IMG/VR virus record: IMGVR_UViG_3300040751_002066
Coordinates: 1 to 64,000 of that record
Source: a virus
DNA: 64,000 nt
Direction: 5' to 3' (one strand)
Shown here: piece by piece, positions 42,368-49,016 of the stretch
Layout of the letters: every line of letters begins with the position of its first letter
How positions within the stretch are numbered: position 1 is the first letter of the stretch
Made by a program: the position numbers and the translations under genes
The notes under the pieces: model-generated
The model's input: only the letters and a program-made list of their open reading frames with translations
The model's database searches: none
Told to the model about the DNA's origin: nothing

Positions 42368-42799
42368 CTACTCAAATGTAACAGTAAAGTTAGGCGCCTT
42401 GCTAGCGAGGTACCCCTCGATAGCCCCTTCCAAAGCGTCGTCGCTGATGTGTTCAGCGAGGTCGCCGAGGTCGATGTAGTCGGCAACCTTAATCGGGGAT
42501 ACGTGGGTGGCAACTCCAGACAGGCTCAGTTCCTCGGACAATTCCTCGAGGTCCACCCCCGCCGCCACCTTGTGGGGAGGGACGAAGGTCGCGACAACGG
42601 CGGGGTCCAGTTCGTCGGCCACCTGATCGGCAGTCGGAAGGTGGCGTGCAACCATGTCGGCAAGGTTCGCCGCTGCCTTGGTTGCCTCGTCTCTCCGGAT
42701 GTCCTCTAAGTAGTCGAGGAGTAGCCAGTCAAGGACCATGTACCAGATGATGCGGGCTTGAAGGAGGGGGTAGCTGAGTAGTAGGGTAATGTATTTCAT
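42368..42799 (-). CDS. Membrane-anchored helical protein (143 aa)
   Basis: 143 residues. The N-terminal MKYITLLLSYPLLQARIIWY is hydrophobic and probably anchors the protein in the membrane or acts as an uncleaved signal. The rest is acidic and helical, with two similar segments (HKVAAGVDLEELSEEL and IKVADYIDLGDLAEHI). Unknown family. The start at 42799 follows a CA-rich leader; the upstream frame translates that leader. Confidence 0.6.
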   Translation of the reverse strand: MKYITLLLSYPLLQARIIWYMVLDWLLLDYLEDIRRDEATKAAANLADMVARHLPTADQVADELDPAVVATFVPPHKVAAGVDLEELSEELSLSGVATHVSPIKVADYIDLGDLAEHISDDALEGAIEGYLASKAPNFTVTFE

Positions 42800-42888
42800 A
42801 ATAGTTTTGTTGGTCGTTGGTTGTTGGTTGGTTGGGGAGCACCCTGAACCATGGGGTCGGACCATGGTTCAGGGTTCTGGGTTCAGGG

Positions 42889-43155
42889 TTAGATACCAAG
42901 ATCGTCGTCTTCCTTCTTCTTCGCCTCCGCTGCCTCTTCCTCTTCCTCAATCAAAGCGTCGAAGCGTTCGTTGAGGGTGTCCCGAAGGGAACGAAGAGCT
43001 GCCAACGTCTCGCTGCGTGTAGCCTTAAGGGTAGGCTTACTCCCGGGGACTTGGGTGGTCACCTTCTCATTGAGGAGGGTGGAGGTTTGGTAAGTATCAA
43101 CCTTGTGCGTGATGGCGAGGTCGAGGGTAATGGTAGTTTCGGATGGTGTTTTCAT
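42889..43155 (-). CDS. Small coiled-coil protein with acidic tail (88 aa)
   Basis: 88 residues. A strand-like, Thr-rich N-terminus is followed by a helix (TLAALRSLRDTLNERFDAL-like) and an EEEEEAAEAKKKEDDD tail. Function unknown. Its leader is an ACAACT/CCACTA repeat rather than CCAACAA, another low-G, CA-rich type. Confidence 0.6.
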   Translation of the reverse strand: MKTPSETTITLDLAITHKVDTYQTSTLLNEKVTTQVPGSKPTLKATRSETLAALRSLRDTLNERFDALIEEEEEAAEAKKKEDDDLGI

Positions 43156-43187
43156 AGTAACAGTGGTAGTGGTAGTTGTAGTTGTAG

Positions 43188-43526
43188 TTAGAGAACCAGC
43201 TCATGGGTGTACGAACTGGTGCGATTGAAGGTACGTGCGAGTGTCCACGAGTAGGGCAGGCCCTTACAAGTTAGGATAACGAGCACACGGTCGTGGAAGT
43301 AGGATGTTGTAACCTCTTGCACTTCATAAAAAGTGGAATCGTATCGGAAGCGAACCCACTTGAGGTTGGTCTGAAGCCATTGCAACTGGGCAGTCGGACC
43401 GGCGAGGCGGGCCTCCTGTTTGCGGATGGCTGCGAGGTGGCGGGAGGCCCCGACCTCACGGACATCTTTCGATGCGCCGTGGGGCAGGACCTCGGGGTGC
43501 CTCCACTCAGGAAGAGGCAGTGACAT
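43188..43526 (-). CDS. Unknown protein (112 aa)
   Basis: 112 residues; a helical half (SRHLAAIRKQEARL) and a strand-rich end (VRFRYDSTFYEVQEVTTSYF, VLVILTC). No family recognised. It overlaps the upstream gene by 20 bases. Confidence 0.5.
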   Translation of the reverse strand: MSLPLPEWRHPEVLPHGASKDVREVGASRHLAAIRKQEARLAGPTAQLQWLQTNLKWVRFRYDSTFYEVQEVTTSYFHDRVLVILTCKGLPYSWTLARTFNRTSSYTHELVL

Positions 43527-43773
43527 AAGAGGGGAGCACTACGGATGACCGCACACCCACCTCCGATGGGTGAACCTTCTGATGCTCGACCAAGGGAAGC
43601 ACCCTCGACACTGGGACCCGATTGGGTGGGACGAATGGACGAACAATCAGGAGGTTACCCTCCCGACCCAACACCACGACACGGCGTCCCCTCAGCATAA
43701 GGGTCTCGCCGACGTAAATGGCCCAGCCTCTCGTACTAATGCCGACTAGTTTGGTATTGGTTCTACGCTTCAT
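43507..43773 (-). CDS. Small basic beta-rich protein (88 aa)
   Basis: 88 residues, basic and strand-rich: GRRVVVLGREGNLLIVRPF suggests a small beta barrel (SH3- or Kow-like), which might bind nucleic acid. No named family. It overlaps both neighbours. Confidence 0.5.
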   Translation of the reverse strand: MKRRTNTKLVGISTRGWAIYVGETLMLRGRRVVVLGREGNLLIVRPFVPPNRVPVSRVLPLVEHQKVHPSEVGVRSSVVLPSYVTASS

Positions 43774-44098
43774 AATATCCGGGGGTGGAGGGTTGGTCTG
43801 GCTGGGGGTAGTGTCCCCAGTAACTCTCGACTACCTTGTCGAGGGCGTCGGAGTCAATGGTGTTCCACCTCTCGGAGGTGAGGGTATCGAACTCGGCACC
43901 ATACTTCTCACAGGTCCTTCTCAGGAACTCCCGCTTGAACTTGTGGGCGAGGTCGATGTACTTGGTGCAACGGCTACGTGCCGAGTGGAGGATGACGTGG
44001 TCCTTACCTACACTGACCGAACACCGGCGCTTGAAGGGTTTAGGGGCCGGACCTTTCGGCTTCTCGTTGTCTGCTTTAATTTGAGGTAGTGCTTTCAT
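43763..44098 (-). CDS. Unknown protein with basic N-terminus (111 aa)
   Basis: 111 residues. KPKGPAPKPFKRRCSVSVGK is basic and probably flexible; HKFKREFLRRTCEKYGAEFD and DSDALDKVVESYWGHYP form helices. No family recognised. Overlaps the next gene by 11 bases. Confidence 0.55.
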   Translation of the reverse strand: MKALPQIKADNEKPKGPAPKPFKRRCSVSVGKDHVILHSARSRCTKYIDLAHKFKREFLRRTCEKYGAEFDTLTSERWNTIDSDALDKVVESYWGHYPQPDQPSTPGYYEA

Positions 44099-44167
44099 AG
44101 CTATTTGTTTTGGTTAAATGCACCGCTCTTGAAGAGGTGGCGGTGTGCCTCACCTGCTTGGTTGGGG

Positions 44168-44605
44168 TTACTTCAGGGATTTCTTTACCCCAACGGCGGC
44201 GCGATTGATCTCTGCAAGGGAGCTGAAGGATATGGTCTGGCACCCCACGTGGATGCCTTCCTTATCTACCGTTGCGGTGTAATCCCCGACACCGGGGACC
44301 TCAATACTAAGCTCCTCTTCCACAGGGGCGAGGAGGCTTATGATTTGTGCGAGGTCTTCCTGCCAGTCCCACAGATTAGTGAGGCCCGCCCCGTGAGCAT
44401 ATCCCCCAACTACTTGGAGGGCGTCCGGTCTTACCTTCACCACGGTGTACCTCGGGTATGACTTGTCCACCCATTCTTCCGGGGTGGCATCATACACTGT
44501 GATCGAGCCGGGTGTGTAGATCGCATACCCCATAGTTGAGAGTAGGGTCAGGCATTGGATGGCGTCTTGATGGCTGGAGAATTGGATGTTAATTACTTTA
44601 GACAT
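44168..44605 (-). CDS. Unknown protein (145 aa)
   Basis: 145 residues, MSKVINIQFSSHQDAIQCLT..., alpha/beta with YAIYTPGSITVYDA and GVGDYTATVDKEGIHVGC. The ATG at 44605 follows a CA-rich leader and hairpin (44639-44672). No named family. Confidence 0.55.
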   Translation of the reverse strand: MSKVINIQFSSHQDAIQCLTLLSTMGYAIYTPGSITVYDATPEEWVDKSYPRYTVVKVRPDALQVVGGYAHGAGLTNLWDWQEDLAQIISLLAPVEEELSIEVPGVGDYTATVDKEGIHVGCQTISFSSLAEINRAAVGVKKSLK

Positions 44606-44638
44606 ACTATTTTGTTGGTTGTTGGTTGTTGGTTGGGT

Positions 44639-44672
44639 GCCCCACATACTGGTCTTCACTAGTATGTGGGGC
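44639..44672. repeat. Intercistronic hairpin, CATACT family (site 4)
   Basis: Outer stem GCCCCAC with GTGGGGC, inner CATACT with AGTATG, apex GGTCTTCACT. Compared with sites 1-2, a G-C pair is replaced by A-T on both arms, a compensatory change. Confidence 0.85.
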
Positions 44673-44680
44673 AGGTTAGC

Positions 44681-45196
44681 CTAGAGGGCAGCTTGCAGCT
44701 CCTTTTGGATCGTTGACGCCAGCGCCTCCACACATTCCAGACCGGCCGCGCCCACCATGATGAGGTCCTTGGCACGTTCCACCTCCTTGGAGATGCGGTC
44801 TTCAGTCGCTTGGAGGCGGGCCTCCAACTTAGCCTGCACTTTCCTGAGTGCCTTCTTCTCCTTGGAGAGACGAGTGATCTCCTCTTGGTGGTCGTTGGTG
44901 ATGAGGTTAAGCACCGGAATATTAGCTACGTAACCACCCAAGTTGGAACGATTCTCTTCGATGGTCGCAGCAATAACCTTCCGGACCGCCGCCGCCGGTG
45001 CGGGACGGGGGTTGGCATAGGGATCCTCAAGGAGCGAGTTGATTCGATCCCGGATCCAATCGATCCGCACCCGGCCATCAGTGCGGGCAGCGTCGCAGAG
45101 GTCATGGTGCGCGTCGCGGGCAAGAGAGTCGAGGCGTTTCACGATGTGCTTCTTCTCCGAGGCTGTCATTTTTGGGGTGTTATTTGTAGTCTTCAT
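44681..45196 (-). CDS. Coiled-coil protein (171 aa)
   Basis: 171 residues, almost entirely helical: EEITRLSKEKKALRKVQAKL and EARLQATEDRISKEVERAKD (about 105-145) form a strong coiled coil. The N-terminus is basic. Function unknown; possibly a structural or oligomerising partner within the accessory block. Confidence 0.6.
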   Translation of the reverse strand: MKTTNNTPKMTASEKKHIVKRLDSLARDAHHDLCDAARTDGRVRIDWIRDRINSLLEDPYANPRPAPAAAVRKVIAATIEENRSNLGGYVANIPVLNLITNDHQEEITRLSKEKKALRKVQAKLEARLQATEDRISKEVERAKDLIMVGAAGLECVEALASTIQKELQAAL

Positions 45197-45236
45197 ACTA
45201 TTTTGTTGGTTGTTGGTTGTTGGTTGTTGGTTGGGT

Positions 45237-45270
45237 GCCCCACATACTGGTCTTCACTAGTATGTGGGGC
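45237..45270. repeat. Intercistronic hairpin, CATACT family (site 5)
   Basis: Identical to site 4 over 34 bases (GCCCCAC/GTGGGGC stem, GGTCTTCACT apex), 598 bases away, so one copy probably arose from the other together with the CA-rich leader. Confidence 0.85.
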
Positions 45271-45282
45271 GATTGGTTGTGG

Positions 45283-45567
45283 TTAGCCACGCATCATGGC
45301 GGCGGCGAGACCGGAAACGTCACCCGTCTTGAGCATGCGTTCACTGTCCTCCATGGATGCGGCTTGCTTAAGGCCACGGGCCCGACGGTCTACCGATTTC
45401 TTCGCGACCGTCGGGTTCGCTACGACTTCAATCACCCCGTCTTCACGGGAGGTCAAGTCTTTGTTGATAATAAGAATCACTGGAGCCTTCGCGCCACGCG
45501 CAAGAGTCAGAGTGAATCCTTTGTATTGGGCGGTTGCCCCCATCTTGTTTTCTGTTTTGGTTTTCAT
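45283..45567 (-). CDS. Unknown small protein (94 aa)
   Basis: 94 residues: YKGFTLTLARGAKAPVILII is strand-rich; the C-terminal part is helical (KQAASMEDSERMLK). No family recognised. The gene is followed by hairpin site 5 in mRNA order. Confidence 0.55.
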   Translation of the reverse strand: MKTKTENKMGATAQYKGFTLTLARGAKAPVILIINKDLTSREDGVIEVVANPTVAKKSVDRRARGLKQAASMEDSERMLKTGDVSGLAAAMMRG

Positions 45568-45645
45568 GTTACAGGCCGGAAGTCTATCCGGTGGGGTATG
45601 TCCCGCGCAGCCGAAGCCACACGGGGCACACAGTCACCGTGCATA

Positions 45646-45674
45646 CTTAGTCACGGATACAGAGGGACTTGTTG
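45646..45674 (-). pseudogene. Fossil of the HREDGPA-repeat gene 3' end
   Basis: ACTTAGTCACGGATACAGAG then GGACTT matches, with one change, the 3' end and stop of both MORN-like genes (SLRIRD-stop). It lies between two unrelated genes and has no coding body, so it is a relic of a third copy or a recombination scar. Confidence 0.6.
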
Positions 45675-45682
45675 GGGATTAA

Positions 45683-45970
45683 CTAGCGAGCCGTTCCGAA
45701 GAACCGGATCAAGCGGCGAGCCGCCTCCCGATCTGATGTCTCGAACACCTCCCGCTCGGAGTGGCGACCCACCTTGGTGACAAGGCGGACCCCCTCTGGA
45801 TCCACGTCAACAGTGGCGCACCGTTCATGGGTGCGCAACTCGACGTGTCCGTTGTCATCATTCTGGAAGGCCAGCACCCCGGATGGCACCACCATCATGA
45901 GGGTGGCGACACGAGTGGCTGCGGCACGTGACGGAACTCCCGTCACACTTTGGTTGTTTTTTGTATTCAT
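45683..45970 (-). CDS. Unknown small protein (95 aa)
   Basis: 95 residues: strand-rich (VATLMMVVPSGVLAFQND, HERCATVDVDPEGVRLVTKV) with a basic helical end (SDREAARRLIRFFG). No family recognised. Its leader has GTAACAACTAACAACCCAGC, CA-rich, behind hairpin site 6. Confidence 0.55.
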   Translation of the reverse strand: MNTKNNQSVTGVPSRAAATRVATLMMVVPSGVLAFQNDDNGHVELRTHERCATVDVDPEGVRLVTKVGRHSEREVFETSDREAARRLIRFFGTAR

Positions 45971-46010
45971 TGTTTTGTTGGCTGGGTTGTTAGTTGTTAC
46001 CCAGTGCTAT

Positions 46011-46056
46011 GTCACTTGTGATACATACTAGTTGATACTAGTAGGTCACAAGTGAC
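46011..46056. repeat. Intercistronic hairpin, CATACT family (site 6)
   Basis: Outer stem GTCACTTGTGA with TCACAAGTGAC (11 perfect pairs, unrelated to other sites), inner CATACTAGTTGATACTAGTAG. The conserved core in a wholly different perfect stem is strong evidence that both pairing and core are selected. Confidence 0.85.
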
Positions 46057-46102
46057 ACGCCACTGAGAGTATAAGAACTCAATCTTATACCTGTGGTTGG
46101 GG

Positions 46103-46177
46103 TTAAATGATAGATGCGGTTAGCACCACGAGTATGGCGAGGATGGCCCACGACGCTAGCTCGAATGCGGTTCTCAT
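46103..46177 (-). CDS. Tiny membrane peptide (24 aa)
   Basis: 24 residues, MRTAFELASWAILAILVVLT then ASII: one hydrophobic segment. Its ATG overlaps the stop of the preceding tiny ORF as ATGA (46174-46177). A longer frame beginning at 46288 is possible but would overlap two other coding regions. Function unknown. Confidence 0.4.
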   Translation of the reverse strand: MRTAFELASWAILAILVVLTASII

Positions 46178-46266
46178 GGAGCGGGCCAAGTGTGGTTCAC
46201 CCACTGGGCGAGTTTGCCTAGCCCAATCACAAGGGCCACGAAGGCCACGAGATAAGCCAATCTCAC
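46174..46266 (-). CDS. Tiny membrane peptide, GTG start (30 aa)
   Basis: 30 residues, MRLAYLVAFVALVIGLGKLA followed by QWVNHTWPAP: one hydrophobic segment with a basic/aromatic end. GTG start overlaps the stop of the gene at 46263-46457 as GTGA, and its own stop overlaps the next ATG. The two tiny ORFs together fill the gap without slack. Confidence 0.42.
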   Translation of the reverse strand: MRLAYLVAFVALVIGLGKLAQWVNHTWPAP

Positions 46267-46457
46267 TGGTCCCTCCCTTCTTGCTCACGTCGGATCCGAA
46301 AGGTGGTGACGTAGTTGCGGAGGATCTCCCGCACCAAGGGCATGCGCCTGTCCCGCCACCAATGCCGGAACGCCCACTTCAAGTCGGCGTCTATCGCGCC
46401 ACGATGGTTAGTAAACCCCGGAGGCCGGGGCTTTATCTTTTGCTTATTTGTTTTCAT
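46263..46457 (-). CDS. Small basic protein (64 aa)
   Basis: 64 residues with a basic N-terminus (MKTNKQKIKPRPPGF) and helices rich in Arg and Trp (WAFRHWWRDRRMPLVREILR). Possible nucleic-acid binding; no named family. Overlaps neighbours by 4 bases on both sides. Confidence 0.55.
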   Translation of the reverse strand: MKTNKQKIKPRPPGFTNHRGAIDADLKWAFRHWWRDRRMPLVREILRNYVTTFRIRREQEGRDQ

Positions 46458-46834
46458 ATCAATTTGGATACTTGTTCCACTTGTTCAAGAGGCCAAGACT
46501 TGTCTCCGTAGTAGAGGTTTTCGAGGTCGTGGGTTTCGAGATACGCCTCGAGCAAGGCGCGGAACATGGGGCCCACATTGTCCATGAACGGAGCGGGTCG
46601 GATCGCCAAGAAGTCATACGTGACTCCTCGGAACTTGAAGCAGTCGTTGGCGACGCGGAGGATGGGCTCGACTATAGTGTGGCCCTCATTGGTCACGCCG
46701 GTCACTACTTCAATGGAACTCCCCGAGTAAAGCGTGGACCAGAACGTCTCACACCAATGGGCGCGGAGCTTGGTTCCGTTGCCGGGTGAGGTGCCGCATG
46801 AGCGTAGCTCTATCTCTATGATCTTTGGATACAT
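46454..46834 (-). CDS. Unknown protein (126 aa)
   Basis: 126 residues, alpha/beta: MYPKIIEIELRSCGTSPGNG, a central strand VTYDFLAIRPAPF and a helical acidic end (LLEAYLETHDLENLYYGD). No family recognised. A degenerate hairpin core (ATACTGG...ACTAGTAAG, 46839-46859) precedes it. Confidence 0.55.
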   Translation of the reverse strand: MYPKIIEIELRSCGTSPGNGTKLRAHWCETFWSTLYSGSSIEVVTGVTNEGHTIVEPILRVANDCFKFRGVTYDFLAIRPAPFMDNVGPMFRALLEAYLETHDLENLYYGDKSWPLEQVEQVSKLI

Positions 46835-46864
46835 GATGATACTGGTTGGGACTAGTAAGTGGGC

Positions 46865-47341
46865 CTAGTAAGTGTCACGGCGGGAGGCCCCGCGAACATT
46901 GACACGAGGGTAGGATTTAGGTTCCTTGGCGAGGCGCAAATCCGCGAGGACGTAGCACAAGGAGGTCAGGCCGTTGCGGGTGGTCCGGACGGACCGGTGC
47001 GGATACTTGTCGCTAAAGTGCGACGCTAGGCAACAGTGGAGCACCCATTCAAGGGACCGGAGCAGGTAGGTCCGGATCACCCCCTCGACATCCGTCCCTC
47101 TTTGATCCTCCTCGTCTACAAGGATGCGACTCATGCGGGCCCCCAACTCGCGGGTGCACACCCCCTCGGGAAGGCCGTTGGGGAAATGAAGGGTCACCTC
47201 TAGGGGAACCTCGACATCCACGGGGTCTCTCTTCACAGGGGCGGGGGGAACCCCGCGATTGATGAAGCGCCCTTGGGCGTTGCTGGCTTTGCCCTTATTC
47301 ATTCGGATAAGGGCCTTTCGTTTTTGTTTGTGCTCTTTCAT
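46865..47341 (-). CDS. Unknown basic-N-terminal protein (158 aa)
   Basis: 158 residues from the ATG at 47341 (MKEHKQKRKALIRMNKGKAS). The first 35 residues are basic, the rest is mixed alpha/beta with a Cys-containing helix WVLHCCLASHFSDKY. Longer starts up to 47491 translate the simple-sequence repeats and a hairpin and were excluded. Confidence 0.5.
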   Translation of the reverse strand: MKEHKQKRKALIRMNKGKASNAQGRFINRGVPPAPVKRDPVDVEVPLEVTLHFPNGLPEGVCTRELGARMSRILVDEEDQRGTDVEGVIRTYLLRSLEWVLHCCLASHFSDKYPHRSVRTTRNGLTSLCYVLADLRLAKEPKSYPRVNVRGASRRDTY

Positions 47342-47420
47342 AGCGGACACCCTCCCCCGTCCGGAGACGTGAGAGGGTGGGTCGCTATGCCCTGATCCAT
47401 GATCCCCGATCCCCGATCCG

Positions 47421-47440
47421 ATACTAGTAGCCCCTAGTAT
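47421..47440. repeat. Intercistronic hairpin core, CATACT family (site 7)
   Basis: ATACTAGTAGCCCCTAGTAT: inner arms intact (ATACTAG with CTAGTAT), no outer G+C stem. It is flanked by GATCCCC repeats on one side and the 10-base array on the other. Confidence 0.6.
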
Positions 47441-47450
47441 GGAGTCAGGG

Positions 47451-47541
47451 TGCAGTGCCATACAGTGCCATACAGTGCCATACAGTGCCATACAGTGCCA
47501 TACAGTGCCATACAGGATACAGGATACAGGATACAGGATAC
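47451..47541. repeat. Tandem simple-sequence arrays
   Basis: About six 10-base units CAGTGCCATA (47452-47514) are followed without a break by four 7-base units CAGGATA (to 47541). They occupy the gap between two minus-strand genes. There is no spacer diversity, so this is not a CRISPR array. Confidence 0.9.
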
Positions 47542-47542
47542 G

Positions 47543-47911
47543 CTATACACTGGCAATCTCAATGGCGGGACCGTCCTCACGGTGGGGCCGTCCGATTGAG
47601 AACCATTTCGAATGCCGCTCGCATACTGTTTCGAATGCGACGGTCCTCTCAAGAGTGTTCGCCCCTATGGTCCTCGCGTATCTTTTAACGCAAACGGTGG
47701 CATCTTGGAGGTCGCCGAAGTGATCCGTATAATAGTCCATTTGCCTGATGAGGTCGTCGATACGACCGAGGGATGCGCAAAGCACAGGGGGGAGGAAAGC
47801 TGCGCAAACTCGCAGGAATTCCTCCCTTGTGGGAGTAATACTGCGCAACTGGATTGCGAGGGCCGCCTTAAACGTGGAGCTTTCGCCCTCAAGGTATTGA
47901 TGTAGTGTCAT
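47543..47911 (-). CDS. Helical protein with one fused HREDGPA unit (122 aa)
   Basis: 122 residues. The body is helical with several Cys (LRVCAAFLPPVLCASLGRID). The last 20 residues, ending RPHREDGPAIEIASV, are one HREDGPA repeat, and the DNA (47560-47590, GGCGGGACCGTCCTCACGGT) is nearly identical to repeats in the MORN-like genes. This is a clear recombination joint. The leader is CCAAAAC-repeat rich, low in G. Confidence 0.6.
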   Translation of the reverse strand: MTLHQYLEGESSTFKAALAIQLRSITPTREEFLRVCAAFLPPVLCASLGRIDDLIRQMDYYTDHFGDLQDATVCVKRYARTIGANTLERTVAFETVCERHSKWFSIGRPHREDGPAIEIASV

Positions 47912-47957
47912 AGTTTTTGTTTTGGTTTTGGTTCTTGTTTTGGTTTTGGGTAAAGTA

Positions 47958-47993
47958 AAGGGACCATACTAGAGCTTACTAGTATGGTCCCTT
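47958..47993. repeat. Intercistronic hairpin, CATACT family (site 8)
   Basis: Outer stem AAGGGACC with GGTCCCTT, inner CATACTAG with CTAGTATG, 6-base apex AGCTTA: a perfect 16-pair stem. The outer arms share nothing with sites 1-6. Confidence 0.88.
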
Positions 47994-48008
47994 GTCGGTG
48001 CGGTCTTC

Positions 48009-48563
48009 TTAGGCGAAGACCTTGGCGAGGAGGAGTGCGGCCGCCTTGGCCTCGGCCCATTCTTTTGAATGGGTGTTCTGCCCGTCCAACTTGGCGGTCA
48101 GGGATTCAATCTGCTTGGCGATTGAATCGGGATTTAATGCCCTAGCCTTCCCGCCTTTCGCCTTGCCCTTTCCGGAAGTCTGAATGTTCCAAAGATCCTC
48201 CGACTTTTTGAGGCCCATCCATTTTCCAGAGAAACTAGACAAAGACTTGGCGTCTTTGGTTTCCTTGGGGAACAAGAGCTTGGCAGCCCCCCGCATCCCT
48301 TGGTGAAACAAGTCCCATTCGAAGTTGGCACGGTAGGCCCAAAGGCCAATTTGCTTCCATTGAGGCTTGCCCCATACTTTACTAGTCCCGACTAGTAACT
48401 CCGCAAGGAAGGACGTGGCCGCATCCTGCTCGGCCATGCCCGTTTCAGCCAGTTGGTTCCAGCGGGCACAGAGGGCAACGACTAGTTTATCTTCGGACTT
48501 GTCGAATGCTTCGAGGGCGTTAAGGATGATCGCGGATACTTCGATTTTGTTTTTAGTTGTCAT
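48009..48563 (-). CDS. First gene of the accessory block, unknown function (184 aa)
   Basis: 184 residues, helical, with a Lys/Gly/Ala-rich linker (SGKGKAKGGKARAL) near 130-145 and a C-terminal coiled coil. The N-terminal half has ALCARWNQLAETGMAEQDAA and a Trp-rich WGKPQWKQIGLWAYRANFEW. No family recognised. Being first after the 800-base regulatory region, it may be made earliest and most; this is inference. Confidence 0.6.
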   Translation of the reverse strand: MTTKNKIEVSAIILNALEAFDKSEDKLVVALCARWNQLAETGMAEQDAATSFLAELLVGTSKVWGKPQWKQIGLWAYRANFEWDLFHQGMRGAAKLLFPKETKDAKSLSSFSGKWMGLKKSEDLWNIQTSGKGKAKGGKARALNPDSIAKQIESLTAKLDGQNTHSKEWAEAKAAALLLAKVFA

Positions 48564-49016
48564 TTTCTTTTCTTGGTTATGGGAAAGCGGTGTGCTCTCC
48601 CTTCACTAGGATAGGTGAACAGACCCCCATACTAGTCGGGACCAGTTTGCGCGGCGGACCCTGATCCCCGACCCCTGATCCCTGAGCCTTGGTTCCGGAT
48701 GCAGGGCCCTGAGCCTCCGACCCGGCTGCTGGGGGGTGGGTTCGTTTTTCTCGGTACCGGAATCATAGTATATTATGGTGCACACAATTTGTTGAAAATA
48801 CTTTTGTTGCACCGGAGGGGGTTGTGGAACGGACTGAGAATCAGTGACTTACAAAAGTGTGACATTTTGTCGCACCTGTTTCGCAATATATTGCACAAGT
48901 TGCACCGGGCCGGCGCAAGATTCAGAGCACGGGGCTCGCAAGCCTTGTACCTACAACGATCCTCGGTGCAATATTTGTTGCACGCGGGTGCAAAATCAGG
49001 GATCAGGGCGCAGGGT
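48564..49016. promoter_or_regulatory. Non-coding control region: iteron-like TTGCAC sites, palindrome, A+T-rich patch
   Basis: No gene is visible. It holds a degenerate hairpin core near 48628-48648, GATCCC/CCCTGA-type simple repeats (48655-48700), an A+T-rich patch (CATAGTATATTATGG, 48764-48778), six TTGCAC/GTGCAA sites (48807, 48891, 48900, 48966, 48978, 48988), the palindrome GCAATATATTGC (48883-48894) and the operator-like GTGTGACATTTTGTCGCAC (48857-48875). On the minus strand TTCAAC-N18-TATACT is a possible promoter for the 48563 block. An origin or a divergent control region fits best. Confidence 0.6.

Noticed and set aside
47451-47541. CRISPR array
   Set aside because: Units are only 7-10 bases and contiguous, with no spacers and no cas genes.
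47434-47652. 72-residue minus-strand ORF and plus-strand ORFs over the simple repeats
   Set aside because: They translate the 10-base and 7-base arrays; the repeats explain the open frames.
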